A stretch of DNA of 64,000 nt from VFKU01 sp964620045. GTDB lineage: Bacteria > Hydrogenedentota > Hydrogenedentia > Hydrogenedentales > GCA-2746185. The notes beneath the pieces are model-generated. The model saw only the letters and a program-made list of their open reading frames with translations, ran no database searches and was not told the origin of the DNA. The position numbers and the translations under genes are program-made. Positions 1 through 8,598 of the stretch are shown here, piece by piece; the stretch's first letter is position 1, and every line of letters begins with the position of its first letter. Location of the stretch: assembly GCA_964620045.1 (NCBI GenBank), contig CAZUJL010000021.1, positions 10,265 through 74,264 of the forward strand. Reading direction: 5' to 3'.

Positions 1-289
1 GAAACGGGTAACTGAGCTCGGTTAAACCAGTTTCGGTTCGCACGTAAACCCAAACATGCGGATACACCCAAACCGACCATCCCCAGACCGCTATGAATGA
101 ATAGACGTCCAAGAATCCAGGATCGTCACCATCGATGTTGATACCCACCGTAAGGTAGTAGAGCATGCCCAACAGCGGTGGCACGGCAATCGGAACAATC
201 ACACACAGAGCTGCCCGAATGGCTCCTCGCCATGGGGCTTTCTGTTTCGTCTCGTCTACTCCTGACGCTATGGGTGCTTCCGGCCCCAT
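1..289 (-). CDS. Small membrane protein, C-terminus cut by window edge
   Basis: An ATG preceded by a GGAA-like ribosome site opens a frame that runs without a stop to the left edge of the window, giving 96 visible residues. After a polar N-terminus of about 23 residues there is a hydrophobic segment (about residues 26-48, rich in Ile/Val/Pro/Leu) and a second Trp/Tyr/Val-rich segment (about 62-84), so an integral membrane protein with at least two helices is likely. It lies just upstream of the crotonase gene's 3' end on the same strand. No family recognised; the rest of the gene is outside the window. Confidence 0.55.
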   Translation of the reverse strand, partial: MGPEAPIASGVDETKQKAPWRGAIRAALCVIVPIAVPPLLGMLYYLTVGINIDGDDPGFLDVYSFIAVWGWSVWVYPHVWVYVRTETGLTELSYPF

Positions 290-298
290 TGCGTTCCG

Positions 299-1132
299 TT
301 ATCGCAGCGCCGGGAAATCCGGCTTTCTCTTTTCCAGGAACGACGACACGCCTTCGCGGAAGTCGTCGGAGCCAAGCGACTGCACCATTTCGTCGACGGC
401 GAGGTCGCAGGCTTCGCCGAGTGTCTGGAACTGGCCCGTGTAGGCCATGCGCTTGATCACGCCCATGCTGCGCGGCGAGGCCATCGTGGCGAGTTGCACC
501 GCGTACTCGCGCGCGACGGTCATCAACTGGTCCGCCGGCACGACCTTGTTCACCATGCCCATCGCGTGGGCCTCGGTGCCGTTGATCACGCGCGCGGAGT
601 ACATCAGGTCGAGCGCGTTGTGCATGCCGATGAGACGCGGCAGCATCCACGCGAGGCCGTATTCGGCGATCAGGCCGCGTTGCGAGAAGGCCGTCGTGAA
701 TTTCGCCGTGTCCGCCGCGAAGCGGATGTCGCAGTAAAGCGCGTGCACGAGGCCGAGACCCGCCGCCGCGCCGTTGATGGCGCCGATGACGGGCTTCGGC
801 ACGGCCAGCGGGAACGAATACTGTTTCTTGAAGTCCTCGCGCGCGCCGTTGCCGATCGCGGGCGGCTCTTCGCGCTCAACGCCGCCGGGCGTTACGCTGC
901 CGCTCATCACGGACTGCAGCAGGCCCATGTCCGCGCCCGCGCAGAAGCCCTTGCCGGCGCCCGTGACGAGAATCACGCGCACCTCGGGATCGCGCGCGGC
1001 CTCGGCGAACGCGGCCTTGTATTCGAATTCCATGTTCACCGTCCACGCGTTCAGCTTGTCGGGACGGTTCAGGGTGATGGTGGCGACGCGGTCCTTGACG
1101 TCGTACAGGACTTCGTTATTCTTGAGAGCCAT
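299..1132 (-). CDS. Enoyl-CoA hydratase/isomerase (crotonase) family protein
   Basis: 277 residues, the usual crotonase length. The N-terminus has the family motif ITLNRPDKLNA, followed by the oxyanion-hole segment GFCAGADM and the second one at INGAAAGLG. One catalytic Glu is recognisable in IAEYGLAW; the other usual Glu position, next to the second oxyanion loop, is not acidic, which is common among isomerase/hydratase variants. Expected role: cytoplasmic hydration or isomerisation of enoyl-CoA esters in fatty-acid or aromatic breakdown. It is one of three crotonase paralogues in the window (others at 34.7-35.4 and 42.2-42.9 kb). Exact substrate cannot be told from sequence. Confidence 0.92.
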   Translation of the reverse strand: MALKNNEVLYDVKDRVATITLNRPDKLNAWTVNMEFEYKAAFAEAARDPEVRVILVTGAGKGFCAGADMGLLQSVMSGSVTPGGVEREEPPAIGNGAREDFKKQYSFPLAVPKPVIGAINGAAAGLGLVHALYCDIRFAADTAKFTTAFSQRGLIAEYGLAWMLPRLIGMHNALDLMYSARVINGTEAHAMGMVNKVVPADQLMTVAREYAVQLATMASPRSMGVIKRMAYTGQFQTLGEACDLAVDEMVQSLGSDDFREGVSSFLEKRKPDFPALR

Positions 1133-1171
1133 GGCGATTTTTCTCCCGAAATTTTCGGTTCGTTTTTACCC

Positions 1172-1290
1172 TAGATCGCCCTTACAGGGCTTCTATTCTC
1201 AACATCGACGATACCCAGGGCGGCGCTCACTACGTTCGCTCTGCCCTGGGCTATTCTGGGACGCCCTTTCAGAGCTAACCCCATCTTGCA
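1172..1290. repeat. Intergenic palindromic repeat element
   Basis: The 215-nt gap between the crotonase and dehalogenase genes holds three short self-complementary units: GCCCT-TAC-AGGGC (1178-1190), CCCAGGGC...GCCCTGGG (arms 1214-1221 and 1243-1250), and a following CGCCCTTT...GAGC piece. The arrangement resembles palindromic filler repeats often seen in PVC-group genomes (recognition from memory, not a search). It could also help terminate the crotonase's upstream neighbour. No ORF or tRNA is visible here. Confidence 0.6.
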
Positions 1291-1347
1291 AATCCGAAGT
1301 GAACAAACTTCGGTTCTCAATCTTGTGAATCGTGTAAATCCTGTCCG

Positions 1348-2238
1348 TCAAATTGGTCTGCGTTGGATGAATTCGACGATATGCTGCGCGATTTCCTCGC
1401 CCTTGTCTTCCTGAAGGAAATGGCCGCCGTCCTTTATCACGATCTCCGGTTCCTGTTGCGCGATCGGCATCAGGCGGCGGAAGCCCTTGTCGCCGCCGGT
1501 GGTGACGGGGTCCTTGTCGGAGAACATCACCAGCACCGGCTTTTTCCAGGTCTTGAACTTCTCGCGTGCCGGCTTGATGTACTTCGCGCCTTCCATATCC
1601 GGTGAGATGGGCACCAGCAGCGGAAATTGATGCGCGCCGCCCTTGTACGATTTATCGGGGTACGGCGCGTTGTAGGCGGCGACCACCTCGTCAGACAAAT
1701 GCGACACCGTCGCGCCTTGCAGCACGCGGCCGACGTCCATGTCGTCCATTTTCGAGGCCGCGTTGCGCCAGGCCATGAAACCCGCCGTCGGCGTTTCTTC
1801 GCCGGTCGGCATGCCCGTGTTCATGATCACGAGCCGCGCGAAGCGGTCTTCGTTCTCTGCCGCGACGGGTAGGCCGAGCAAACCGCCCCAGTCCTGCACG
1901 ACGACGGTGATGCGCTTGAGGTCGAGCGCCTTCACAAAATTCGTCAGCGCGTCGTGGTGCATCTTATAGGTGTAGTCGTTGCGATCCGCCGGCTTGTCGG
2001 AGCGGCCGAAACCGATCAGATCGGGACAAATCACGCGGCCGACCTTCGACAGGCCCGGCATCATCTTGCGGTACAGAAAACTCCAGCTCGGCTCGCCGTG
2101 CAGGCACAGGATCGGGTCGCCGCTGCCCGCCTCCACATACGCCATGCGCAAGCCATTGCCGACATCCACATACTTCGGCGGATACGCAAAATCGGGAAGG
2201 TTGGCGAAACGTGCGTCGGGAGTGCGGAGGATTTGCAT
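1348..2238 (-). CDS. Haloalkane dehalogenase, DhlA-like (HLD-I type)
   Basis: 296-residue alpha/beta hydrolase. The N-terminus (RTPDARFANLPDF...PKYVDV) and the HGEPSWSFLYRKM block at about 47-59 match the HLD-I branch of haloalkane dehalogenases. The nucleophile elbow VVQDWGG gives Asp116 followed by Trp117, the halide-binding Trp; Glu49 fits the oxyanion role, Asp243 (SDKDP) the acid and His273 (DGGHFLQ) the base. Family reaction: hydrolysis of a carbon-halogen bond to an alcohol. Start chosen at the ATG opening the conserved N-terminus; the frame is open far upstream only because it overlaps the exporter gene. Could act on non-halogenated substrates (epoxide or ester). Confidence 0.88.
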   Translation of the reverse strand: MQILRTPDARFANLPDFAYPPKYVDVGNGLRMAYVEAGSGDPILCLHGEPSWSFLYRKMMPGLSKVGRVICPDLIGFGRSDKPADRNDYTYKMHHDALTNFVKALDLKRITVVVQDWGGLLGLPVAAENEDRFARLVIMNTGMPTGEETPTAGFMAWRNAASKMDDMDVGRVLQGATVSHLSDEVVAAYNAPYPDKSYKGGAHQFPLLVPISPDMEGAKYIKPAREKFKTWKKPVLVMFSDKDPVTTGGDKGFRRLMPIAQQEPEIVIKDGGHFLQEDKGEEIAQHIVEFIQRRPI

Positions 2239-2307
2239 ACGATTCCCTCGGAGTAACGGCCCAATCGAATCAGTTAACCACTGAACCATCGGAAAGGTCA
2301 AGGGGCC

Positions 2308-2348
2308 CTCTTTGGACTGGGGCAGCCCTGCTGCCGGAGTCCAAAGAG
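2308..2348. repeat. Nested inverted repeat ending at the exporter stop codon
   Basis: Perfect 11-bp outer arms CTCTTTGGACT (2308-2318) and AGTCCAAAGAG (2338-2348) enclose a second stem GGCAGC-CCT-GCTGCC (2321-2335). The element touches the stop codon of the exporter gene, so it may end its transcript, although no clear T-tract follows on that strand. It looks like a dispersed palindromic element rather than a classic terminator. Confidence 0.65.
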
Positions 2349-3140
2349 TTACATCGCGCGCATGGCGAGCTGGATGGCGATGAGGACCAGAATCGTCCCC
2401 ATGACGGCCTTGCGACGCGGCAAACTGAGCTGCTGATTGATCCAGCGGCCGGGTTTCGTAAACGCAATTGCGCCAATGCATACGAGCGGCGCGAGCGACA
2501 CATTCACAAGACCGTAGGTCCATGGCATGTCGACTGTTTTCTCGGCCATCGCGTGCGCGAGCGCGCCCGCCGCAGAGGTTGCCACCATCACGGTGTTCGA
2601 CAAGGCCACCACGCGTTCGTTCGACGCAATGCCGGCCCACAGCGCGAGCGGGACGAGAACGAGGCCGCCGCCGGTGCCCGTGCCCCCGCCCACGATGCCC
2701 GCGACGAAGCCGATTCCGACGGAAATCAACTGCCGCTTGCGGACCTGATCTTCGCGCACCGTGCGCTGCTTCAGAAAAAATGTGCGGATGCCCGCGAACA
2801 GGAGCAGCGCGATGAAAATCCAGGTGACTATATCTTCCGGCAGCAATGCGGTCACCGCGCCGCCGGCATAGCCCCCTGCCACACTCCCGAGGGCGCAGGC
2901 GGCAACGACGTCCCACGGGGTCTTGATGCCCGCGCGCCGTGCCTCCCAGGCCTGGTACGCCGTGACGAACATGATCGCGAAAAGACTGGAGCCCTTCGCG
3001 GTGTTGATGTCGATCTGCGGAAACATCGCCAGGAACGCCGGCACCATCAGCGTGCCGCCGCCGATGCCGAGCGCCGCGCTTACAATGCCGACGCCGGCGC
3101 CGACCGCGAGCAATGCGACAAGAAAGTAAGCGGTGTTCAT
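2349..3140 (-). CDS. Sulfite exporter TauE/SafE family membrane protein
   Basis: 263 residues with about eight hydrophobic segments. The two half-repeats each have the family's glycine-rich signature: GIVSAALGIGGGTLMVPA near residue 20 and AGIVGGGTGTGGGLVLVP near 155. TauE/SafE proteins (DUF81) move sulfite, sulfoacetate or other organic anions across the inner membrane. The gene lies 110 nt upstream of the dehalogenase on the same strand, separated by a palindrome, so cotranscription is possible but not shown. Substrate unknown. Confidence 0.9.
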   Translation of the reverse strand: MNTAYFLVALLAVGAGVGIVSAALGIGGGTLMVPAFLAMFPQIDINTAKGSSLFAIMFVTAYQAWEARRAGIKTPWDVVAACALGSVAGGYAGGAVTALLPEDIVTWIFIALLLFAGIRTFFLKQRTVREDQVRKRQLISVGIGFVAGIVGGGTGTGGGLVLVPLALWAGIASNERVVALSNTVMVATSAAGALAHAMAEKTVDMPWTYGLVNVSLAPLVCIGAIAFTKPGRWINQQLSLPRRKAVMGTILVLIAIQLAMRAM

Positions 3141-3167
3141 TGGATCGCTATGCGATGGGAACGCGCG

Positions 3168-4331
3168 CTACTTGCGCTTCACATTGATTTCGATTGGCGC
3201 CATGCCTTCTTTAATCTCGATCGGATCGGGCAACTCGAAGCGCACCGCATCGTCCACCGAATAACTACCGGACATCGCCGGCACGGAATCGTTGGCCATT
3301 TCGTACACGACGACCTTGTGCTTGCCCGGACATGGGCCATGCTTTTCGTCGATGCTGAAGTTTCCGCCACTGCGTGCGAACTGCACAAACGCCGGCGGCA
3401 ACGAATTGTCCAGCGGCACGAAAGTCACCGAGCCCCACGAGATGGGCTGACCATCGATCGTGATCTTGCCGCTCACCGCCGTGCGTTTTGCGTCGGTTAG
3501 CAGGCCGTTACGCTGCAGCCACTGCACCATTTGCGCGGGCCATTGGCTATAGGACGGATCGCCCGGCGCGAGGCCGAGCCCGTGCGGGCCAAACTGGTAA
3601 ATGTGCATCTCCGCGGGCACGTTCGCATTCAAAAGCGCTTCATAAAAGCGCAGGCTGTGCGTCGCGCGCACCAGGGTGTCTTCCGTCGTCTGCACAATGA
3701 AGGTCGGCGGCGTTTCGGCGTTCACAAGGGTGTCCGTCGTCGCCCAGTCGCCCATCTCAAACTTCACCAGGTCGCGGTTGATCACGGCGTACACCGGCAC
3801 AATGAAATCCGGCCGGGAACTTTCGCGATCGATCGGGTCTTTCGCTTCCGGATCGCCGCTGTCATATTTCGTGCCCGCCGCGGACGTCAGGTGGCCGCCG
3901 GCCGAGAACCCGAGCATGCCAATGCGGTCTTCGTTGATGTCGTATTTTTCAGCGTCGTGCCGCACAAGGCGGATGGCGCGTTTCGCGTCTTCGAGCGACG
4001 TGGAGTTCGTGTAGTCCGGCATGAGCCGATACCGCAACACAAAGGCCGTGATGCCGTGGCGGTTCAGCTCGCGCGCGACCTGCAAGCCTTCGTGGTCGGC
4101 CGCGAGCCCACGGTAGCCGCCGCCGGGATTGACCACGACCGCGGTACCGGTGGCCTTGTCTTTGTCTGCCGGATGCACCGTGATATGGGGTTTGTCTTTT
4201 TCGTCGGTGCCAAGCGCGCCGGGGGCGCCATCGGGCCATAACAGCACCGTGTCGTATTTTTGCGCCGACGCCGCGCCGGCAACCGCGACCAGCGCCAGGG
4301 CCATGAACACCCGCGATGTGATTTTCAGCAT
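3168..4331 (-). CDS. Secreted alpha/beta hydrolase (esterase/acetylxylan-esterase-like) with C-terminal beta domain
   Basis: 387 residues. The start was set at an ATG preceded by a strong GGGAGG site; it opens a signal peptide ending AGAASAQ. Hydrolase motifs: oxyanion NPGGGY (69-74), nucleophile elbow GFSAGG (Ser143), a TTEDTLV acid segment and a GPHGLGL base. This is the small esterase/lipase type often attached to plant-polymer degradation (BD-FAE or xylan esterase-like). From about residue 295 a separate domain begins (VSGKITIDGQPISWGSVTFVP), a carboxypeptidase-regulatory-like beta fold especially common in planctomycete exported proteins. Probably periplasmic. Exact ester substrate unknown. 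Confidence 0.85.
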   Translation of the reverse strand: MLKITSRVFMALALVAVAGAASAQKYDTVLLWPDGAPGALGTDEKDKPHITVHPADKDKATGTAVVVNPGGGYRGLAADHEGLQVARELNRHGITAFVLRYRLMPDYTNSTSLEDAKRAIRLVRHDAEKYDINEDRIGMLGFSAGGHLTSAAGTKYDSGDPEAKDPIDRESSRPDFIVPVYAVINRDLVKFEMGDWATTDTLVNAETPPTFIVQTTEDTLVRATHSLRFYEALLNANVPAEMHIYQFGPHGLGLAPGDPSYSQWPAQMVQWLQRNGLLTDAKRTAVSGKITIDGQPISWGSVTFVPLDNSLPPAFVQFARSGGNFSIDEKHGPCPGKHKVVVYEMANDSVPAMSGSYSVDDAVRFELPDPIEIKEGMAPIEINVKRK

Positions 4332-4453
4332 GTGCAAGCCTCCCAATCGGCGCATCATAGCGCAATTCACCGCTTTAGTCCGCCCCTTGGAGTCCGGCGC
4401 GTAGGCGCGTACACTATTGGGTCGAAAACAGAAGCTACCGCATCCATCGATTG

Positions 4454-5583
4454 ATGTTTACACGTATTAAACTTTACGCCATCTTCGGCCTCCACTTTGT
4501 GGAGCATATCCTCGCGCGCATGGGACTGCGCAAGGCGCAGCCGTCGGCCGAGAAACGCTACGAGTCCTTCCAGTTCGTGGTTGGCGATTTCGTGGGGTGG
4601 AACCGTTACATCCGGCTGCATAACACGCACCTGGTTCCGCAAGACCATCCGGCGATTTTCTACGGCAACCACATCAAGCTGGACGACCCCTGTTACCTCT
4701 TTCGCGCGGTGTATCTTGCCACGGGCGGGTCCGTAACCATCGGCGCGATGATGCGCAGCAACTTCTTCGAAGGGCTGCCGCTGATGAAGTCGCGCTGGCT
4801 CGATCTGGATCAGATTCTGGAAACGGTCGACGTCTACGGCATCAGCCGTGAGAATGTGACCATTTCGCAGTTGAAAAAATTCGTCGATCTGCTGCTCCGC
4901 GGCAAGGGATTTATTCTCTATCCCGGTCGATCGCGCTCGTGTTCCGGGTTGCTGATGGATTATCGCGACAGCATCGAGCGGCCGGGCGGCATCTCGTTTT
5001 TCCTGCACACGGCGCAGGCGCGCAACAAGGAGATGCGATTCTCCGCCGCGCCCGCGGTGCGCAACTACAATCCCGTCACCAAGCACACTTCGGTGGTCTT
5101 TGGCGAGGAAATCTTCCTGACACGCGGCGCTTCCCGCGTAGAACAGCGCGAGTTCGACGAGCGCCTGATCGAAGCCCTTGGCCCGCTGGTGGAAATCAAC
5201 GCCGTGCAGGTGGTCTCCGCGATCCTGTACACACGTTGCCTGCACAGCATGACGGGGGCGGTGTTGTTCTCCGATCTTGTGCGCCTGGTGGCCGACCTGT
5301 TTGACGCCTTCCATCATCCGTACATCGATCCCGAGGACAAGGCGGACATTACACGCGCGGTGCACAGCGCGGTGAATTATCTGCGCAAGCACGGGATGCT
5401 TGAGGCGACGCGGCGCGAAGTGCGCCCGAATGCCGAGGCGATTCTCGCGACGCCGCCATCGACCACGAAATTCCGCGAACAGAATCCGGTGAAATACCTC
5501 ACGAACCAGCTACTGCACTTGGGTAAGGTGACGGAACTAATCGAACGGCGTGCGCTGGGATTGCCGGACGCAGGTGAAGCGGC

Positions 5584-5611
<28 letters not shown>
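4454..5611 (+). CDS. PlsB-like glycerol-3-phosphate / lysophospholipid acyltransferase
   Basis: 385 residues. Acyltransferase motif I is GNHIKLDDP (the H-x4-D pair), and motif III is FILYPGRSRSCSGLL, closest to the EGGRSRTG block of PlsB glycerol-3-phosphate acyltransferases rather than to the FPEGTRS of PlsC. Expected to transfer an acyl chain to glycerol-3-phosphate or a lysolipid at the inner membrane. It is shorter than full PlsB (about 800 residues). The ATG is directly preceded by an in-frame TTG, so the start could be three bases earlier. Its last 28 bases overlap the convergent carA gene. Confidence 0.8.
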
Positions 5612-6687
<1,076 letters not shown>

Positions 6688-6749
6688 GGAAGGCAGCCCC
6701 CGGATTGCGCGGAAGTGTAGCAAACGCATGGGGGCCGAGAAAAGAGAAT

Positions 6750-6777
6750 CGCCCCCGCGGGCGAACCCGCGGGGGCG
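6750..6777 (-). terminator. Rho-independent terminator of the beta-barrel gene
   Basis: Perfect 12-bp GC stem (6750-6761 with 6766-6777) around a CGAA/TTCG tetraloop, followed on the minus strand by a pyrimidine run ATTCTCTTTTCTC. It lies about 20 nt past the stop of the outer-membrane gene. Confidence 0.9.
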
Positions 6778-6798
6778 AGGAATTACACGCGAACCAGC

Positions 6799-8169
6799 TT
6801 AGAAGCTGATGCCCGTTTCAAGGAACACGTAATCCATGTCGTCGGACTCACCCAAGCCGCCGAGGCCCGAGAAGCCCCACGCGTTGGTGGCCGTACCGTC
6901 TTCAACCGCATCGCCCGCGAAGTAGTGGGCGTAGCCGGCCTGGAAGTACAGGTCTTCGCTGTAGTCGTACTTGGCGTACACGGCGACTTCAATACCCAGA
7001 TCGTTTTCATCCGTGTCGAAGTCTTCGACCGAGTTGAACCAGTTCACAACGCCCGTCAGGCCGATGGCTTCGGTGACCTGCGCGGACACGCCGCCGCCGA
7101 TCATCCAGAAGTTCATCAGGTCGGTCGAGTCAATGAACTCACTGTATTCGTGGTCGGAGAACAGACGGTTGAAGCCGAAATGGTCATCGAAATCATCGTC
7201 GTCGCCGCTGTAGTACGCGCCGTTCAAGAAGACGCGCGGCTGCATGTTCACGTCGAACGTGTAACCGGCAGAACCCTGGATACCGATACCCTGAACGTCC
7301 GGCTGCTGTTCCGAACCGGAATCGCCGAACTGGTAGGCGCCGTTGGCCGCCCAGTCAAAGCCCGCGGCGTTGCCCGCGAAGCGCAGACCGATGGTGTGGA
7401 ACGCGGTGGCTTCATTGAAGCCAAGGAATTCCGTGCCATCCACAAGCGCCTGGTGGTAGTAGTAGTAGTACGCGTCGATCGACATGTTCTCGAGGCCGGT
7501 GTAGCTACCGTAGATACCCGAGAAGTCGATGTCGCCGGACGACTCAAGACGGCCGGTGTTACCGTTCGTCGAAAGGCGGGTCCAGAAACCGGTGATGTCG
7601 AAGTTCTCGTTGTCGTAGCCAACCCACACGCCGTCGAACGACAGACCGCGGAAGAACGAGCTCGTGTCGTTGTTACCGACCAAGAACTCATCGCCGTGCT
7701 GCATTTCCGAGCGACCGATCTTAATGTTGATCGGGTAGCCCCACGCTTCGCGCATTTCGACGTAGCCCTGGTAGAACGACACCGAGGTGCCGGACGAACC
7801 AAGGTCAAGGCCGTCGAGGAAACCGCCGCTGCTGCTGGAGATGCCGCGCGCGCCAGCTTCCGGGCTGGACGACACGAAACCACCTTCACCAAGACCACGG
7901 AAGTCATCGCCGAAGATGTCATAGCTGTCCAATTCAATGAACGTATGAACGTCGTCGGTGAAGTCCGCGCTCACGTTGACGCGCGTGCGCTGTTCAACGA
8001 AAAGCGAGTCGTTACCATCGTCGTTATCAAAGTCGAGGTCCGCTTCGCTGTACCAATTACCGCGGATTCGCAGCGAACCGCCAACCTGCACGTTCTGCAG
8101 TTCGGCGAACGCCGGGATGGTCATACCGACCATCATCGCGGCCACCAAAACAATCAATGTCTTACGCAT
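6799..8169 (-). CDS. Outer-membrane beta-barrel protein (porin / alginate-export-like)
   Basis: 456 residues. The ATG follows AGGAG at good spacing and opens a signal peptide (MRKTLIVLVAAMM...PAFA). The mature chain is made of alternating amphipathic strands rich in Gly, Asp, Tyr and Phe, with Asp-rich loops (SGDDDDFDDHF), and ends in a C-terminal Phe (ETGISF), the BamA recognition feature of outer-membrane proteins. The N-terminal layout (LRIRGNWYSEADLDFDN, FVEQRTRVNVSADFTDDV) fits the alginate-export/phosphate-selective porin superfamily. It has a near-perfect promoter, a long leader and a strong terminator, which suggests one of the most expressed genes here. Transported substrate unknown. 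Confidence 0.88.
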   Translation of the reverse strand: MRKTLIVLVAAMMVGMTIPAFAELQNVQVGGSLRIRGNWYSEADLDFDNDDGNDSLFVEQRTRVNVSADFTDDVHTFIELDSYDIFGDDFRGLGEGGFVSSSPEAGARGISSSSGGFLDGLDLGSSGTSVSFYQGYVEMREAWGYPINIKIGRSEMQHGDEFLVGNNDTSSFFRGLSFDGVWVGYDNENFDITGFWTRLSTNGNTGRLESSGDIDFSGIYGSYTGLENMSIDAYYYYYHQALVDGTEFLGFNEATAFHTIGLRFAGNAAGFDWAANGAYQFGDSGSEQQPDVQGIGIQGSAGYTFDVNMQPRVFLNGAYYSGDDDDFDDHFGFNRLFSDHEYSEFIDSTDLMNFWMIGGGVSAQVTEAIGLTGVVNWFNSVEDFDTDENDLGIEVAVYAKYDYSEDLYFQAGYAHYFAGDAVEDGTATNAWGFSGLGGLGESDDMDYVFLETGISF

Positions 8170-8402
8170 TGTGCGTATTCTCCTGTTAAATCTTCTCATT
8201 CACGATCCGGCACATACCGAACCGATCTTTCCAGCAGGACATCCCGCTGTGCAGGTTTCCCTGCGTCTTTTATTCAGTCAACATCCGAAAATCCCGGGCA
8301 CAACCAGTGGTGGCGTTTCTCCTGCCTCCGTGTCCATCCCCTCCTTTCGACTGAGATTTGCTACCCGGTCGGATGGAATATTCAACTTTGAAGTGTGAAA
8401 CT

Positions 8403-8423
8403 CGCAGACGTGATGCGTCTGCG
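8403..8423 (-). promoter_or_regulatory. Hairpin in the 5' leader of the beta-barrel gene
   Basis: CGCAGACG (8403-8410) and CGTCTGCG (8416-8423) form a perfect 8-bp stem with a 5-nt loop about 50-70 nt into the predicted transcript. The whole stretch between the promoter and the ATG (about 300 nt) contains no credible ORF, so it is a long untranslated leader; I could not match it to a known riboswitch. Confidence 0.6.
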
Positions 8424-8474
8424 GACTACTAGCGGTGGTGGTTTGACCCGATTCTCCCCTGAGAATTGTAGTGC

Positions 8475-8503
8475 ATTATAGGCAGCCCGACCCGTCTTGT
8501 CAA
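8475..8503 (-). promoter_or_regulatory. Consensus sigma70 promoter for the beta-barrel gene
   Basis: On the minus strand the sequence reads TTGACA, a 17-nt spacer, then TATAAT: both hexamers are exact and the spacing is optimal. Transcription should begin near 8468, about 300 nt before the beta-barrel ATG. Confidence 0.9.
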
Positions 8504-8598
8504 CAGTTATTTAGGTTCCAATTCAGAACACAATCGGCGTGCTCTTACTTGGAACTTGACCCGAAGCCTTCCGCTTAGCCCGGAACCGCCAACAACCC

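Noticed and set aside
1348..2916. 522-residue version of the dehalogenase
   Set aside because: The extra N-terminus is read from the exporter gene in another frame and has no hydrolase homology; the conserved start is at 2238.
6925..8391. 488-residue frame antisense to the beta-barrel gene
   Set aside because: Composition is a mirror of the porin codons; no ribosome site or domain. It also crosses the leader.
8290..8470. Riboswitch in the beta-barrel leader
   Set aside because: I compared it from memory with c-di-GMP and other classes; purine patches and a hairpin are present but no class-specific core could be matched, so it is left as an unassigned leader.
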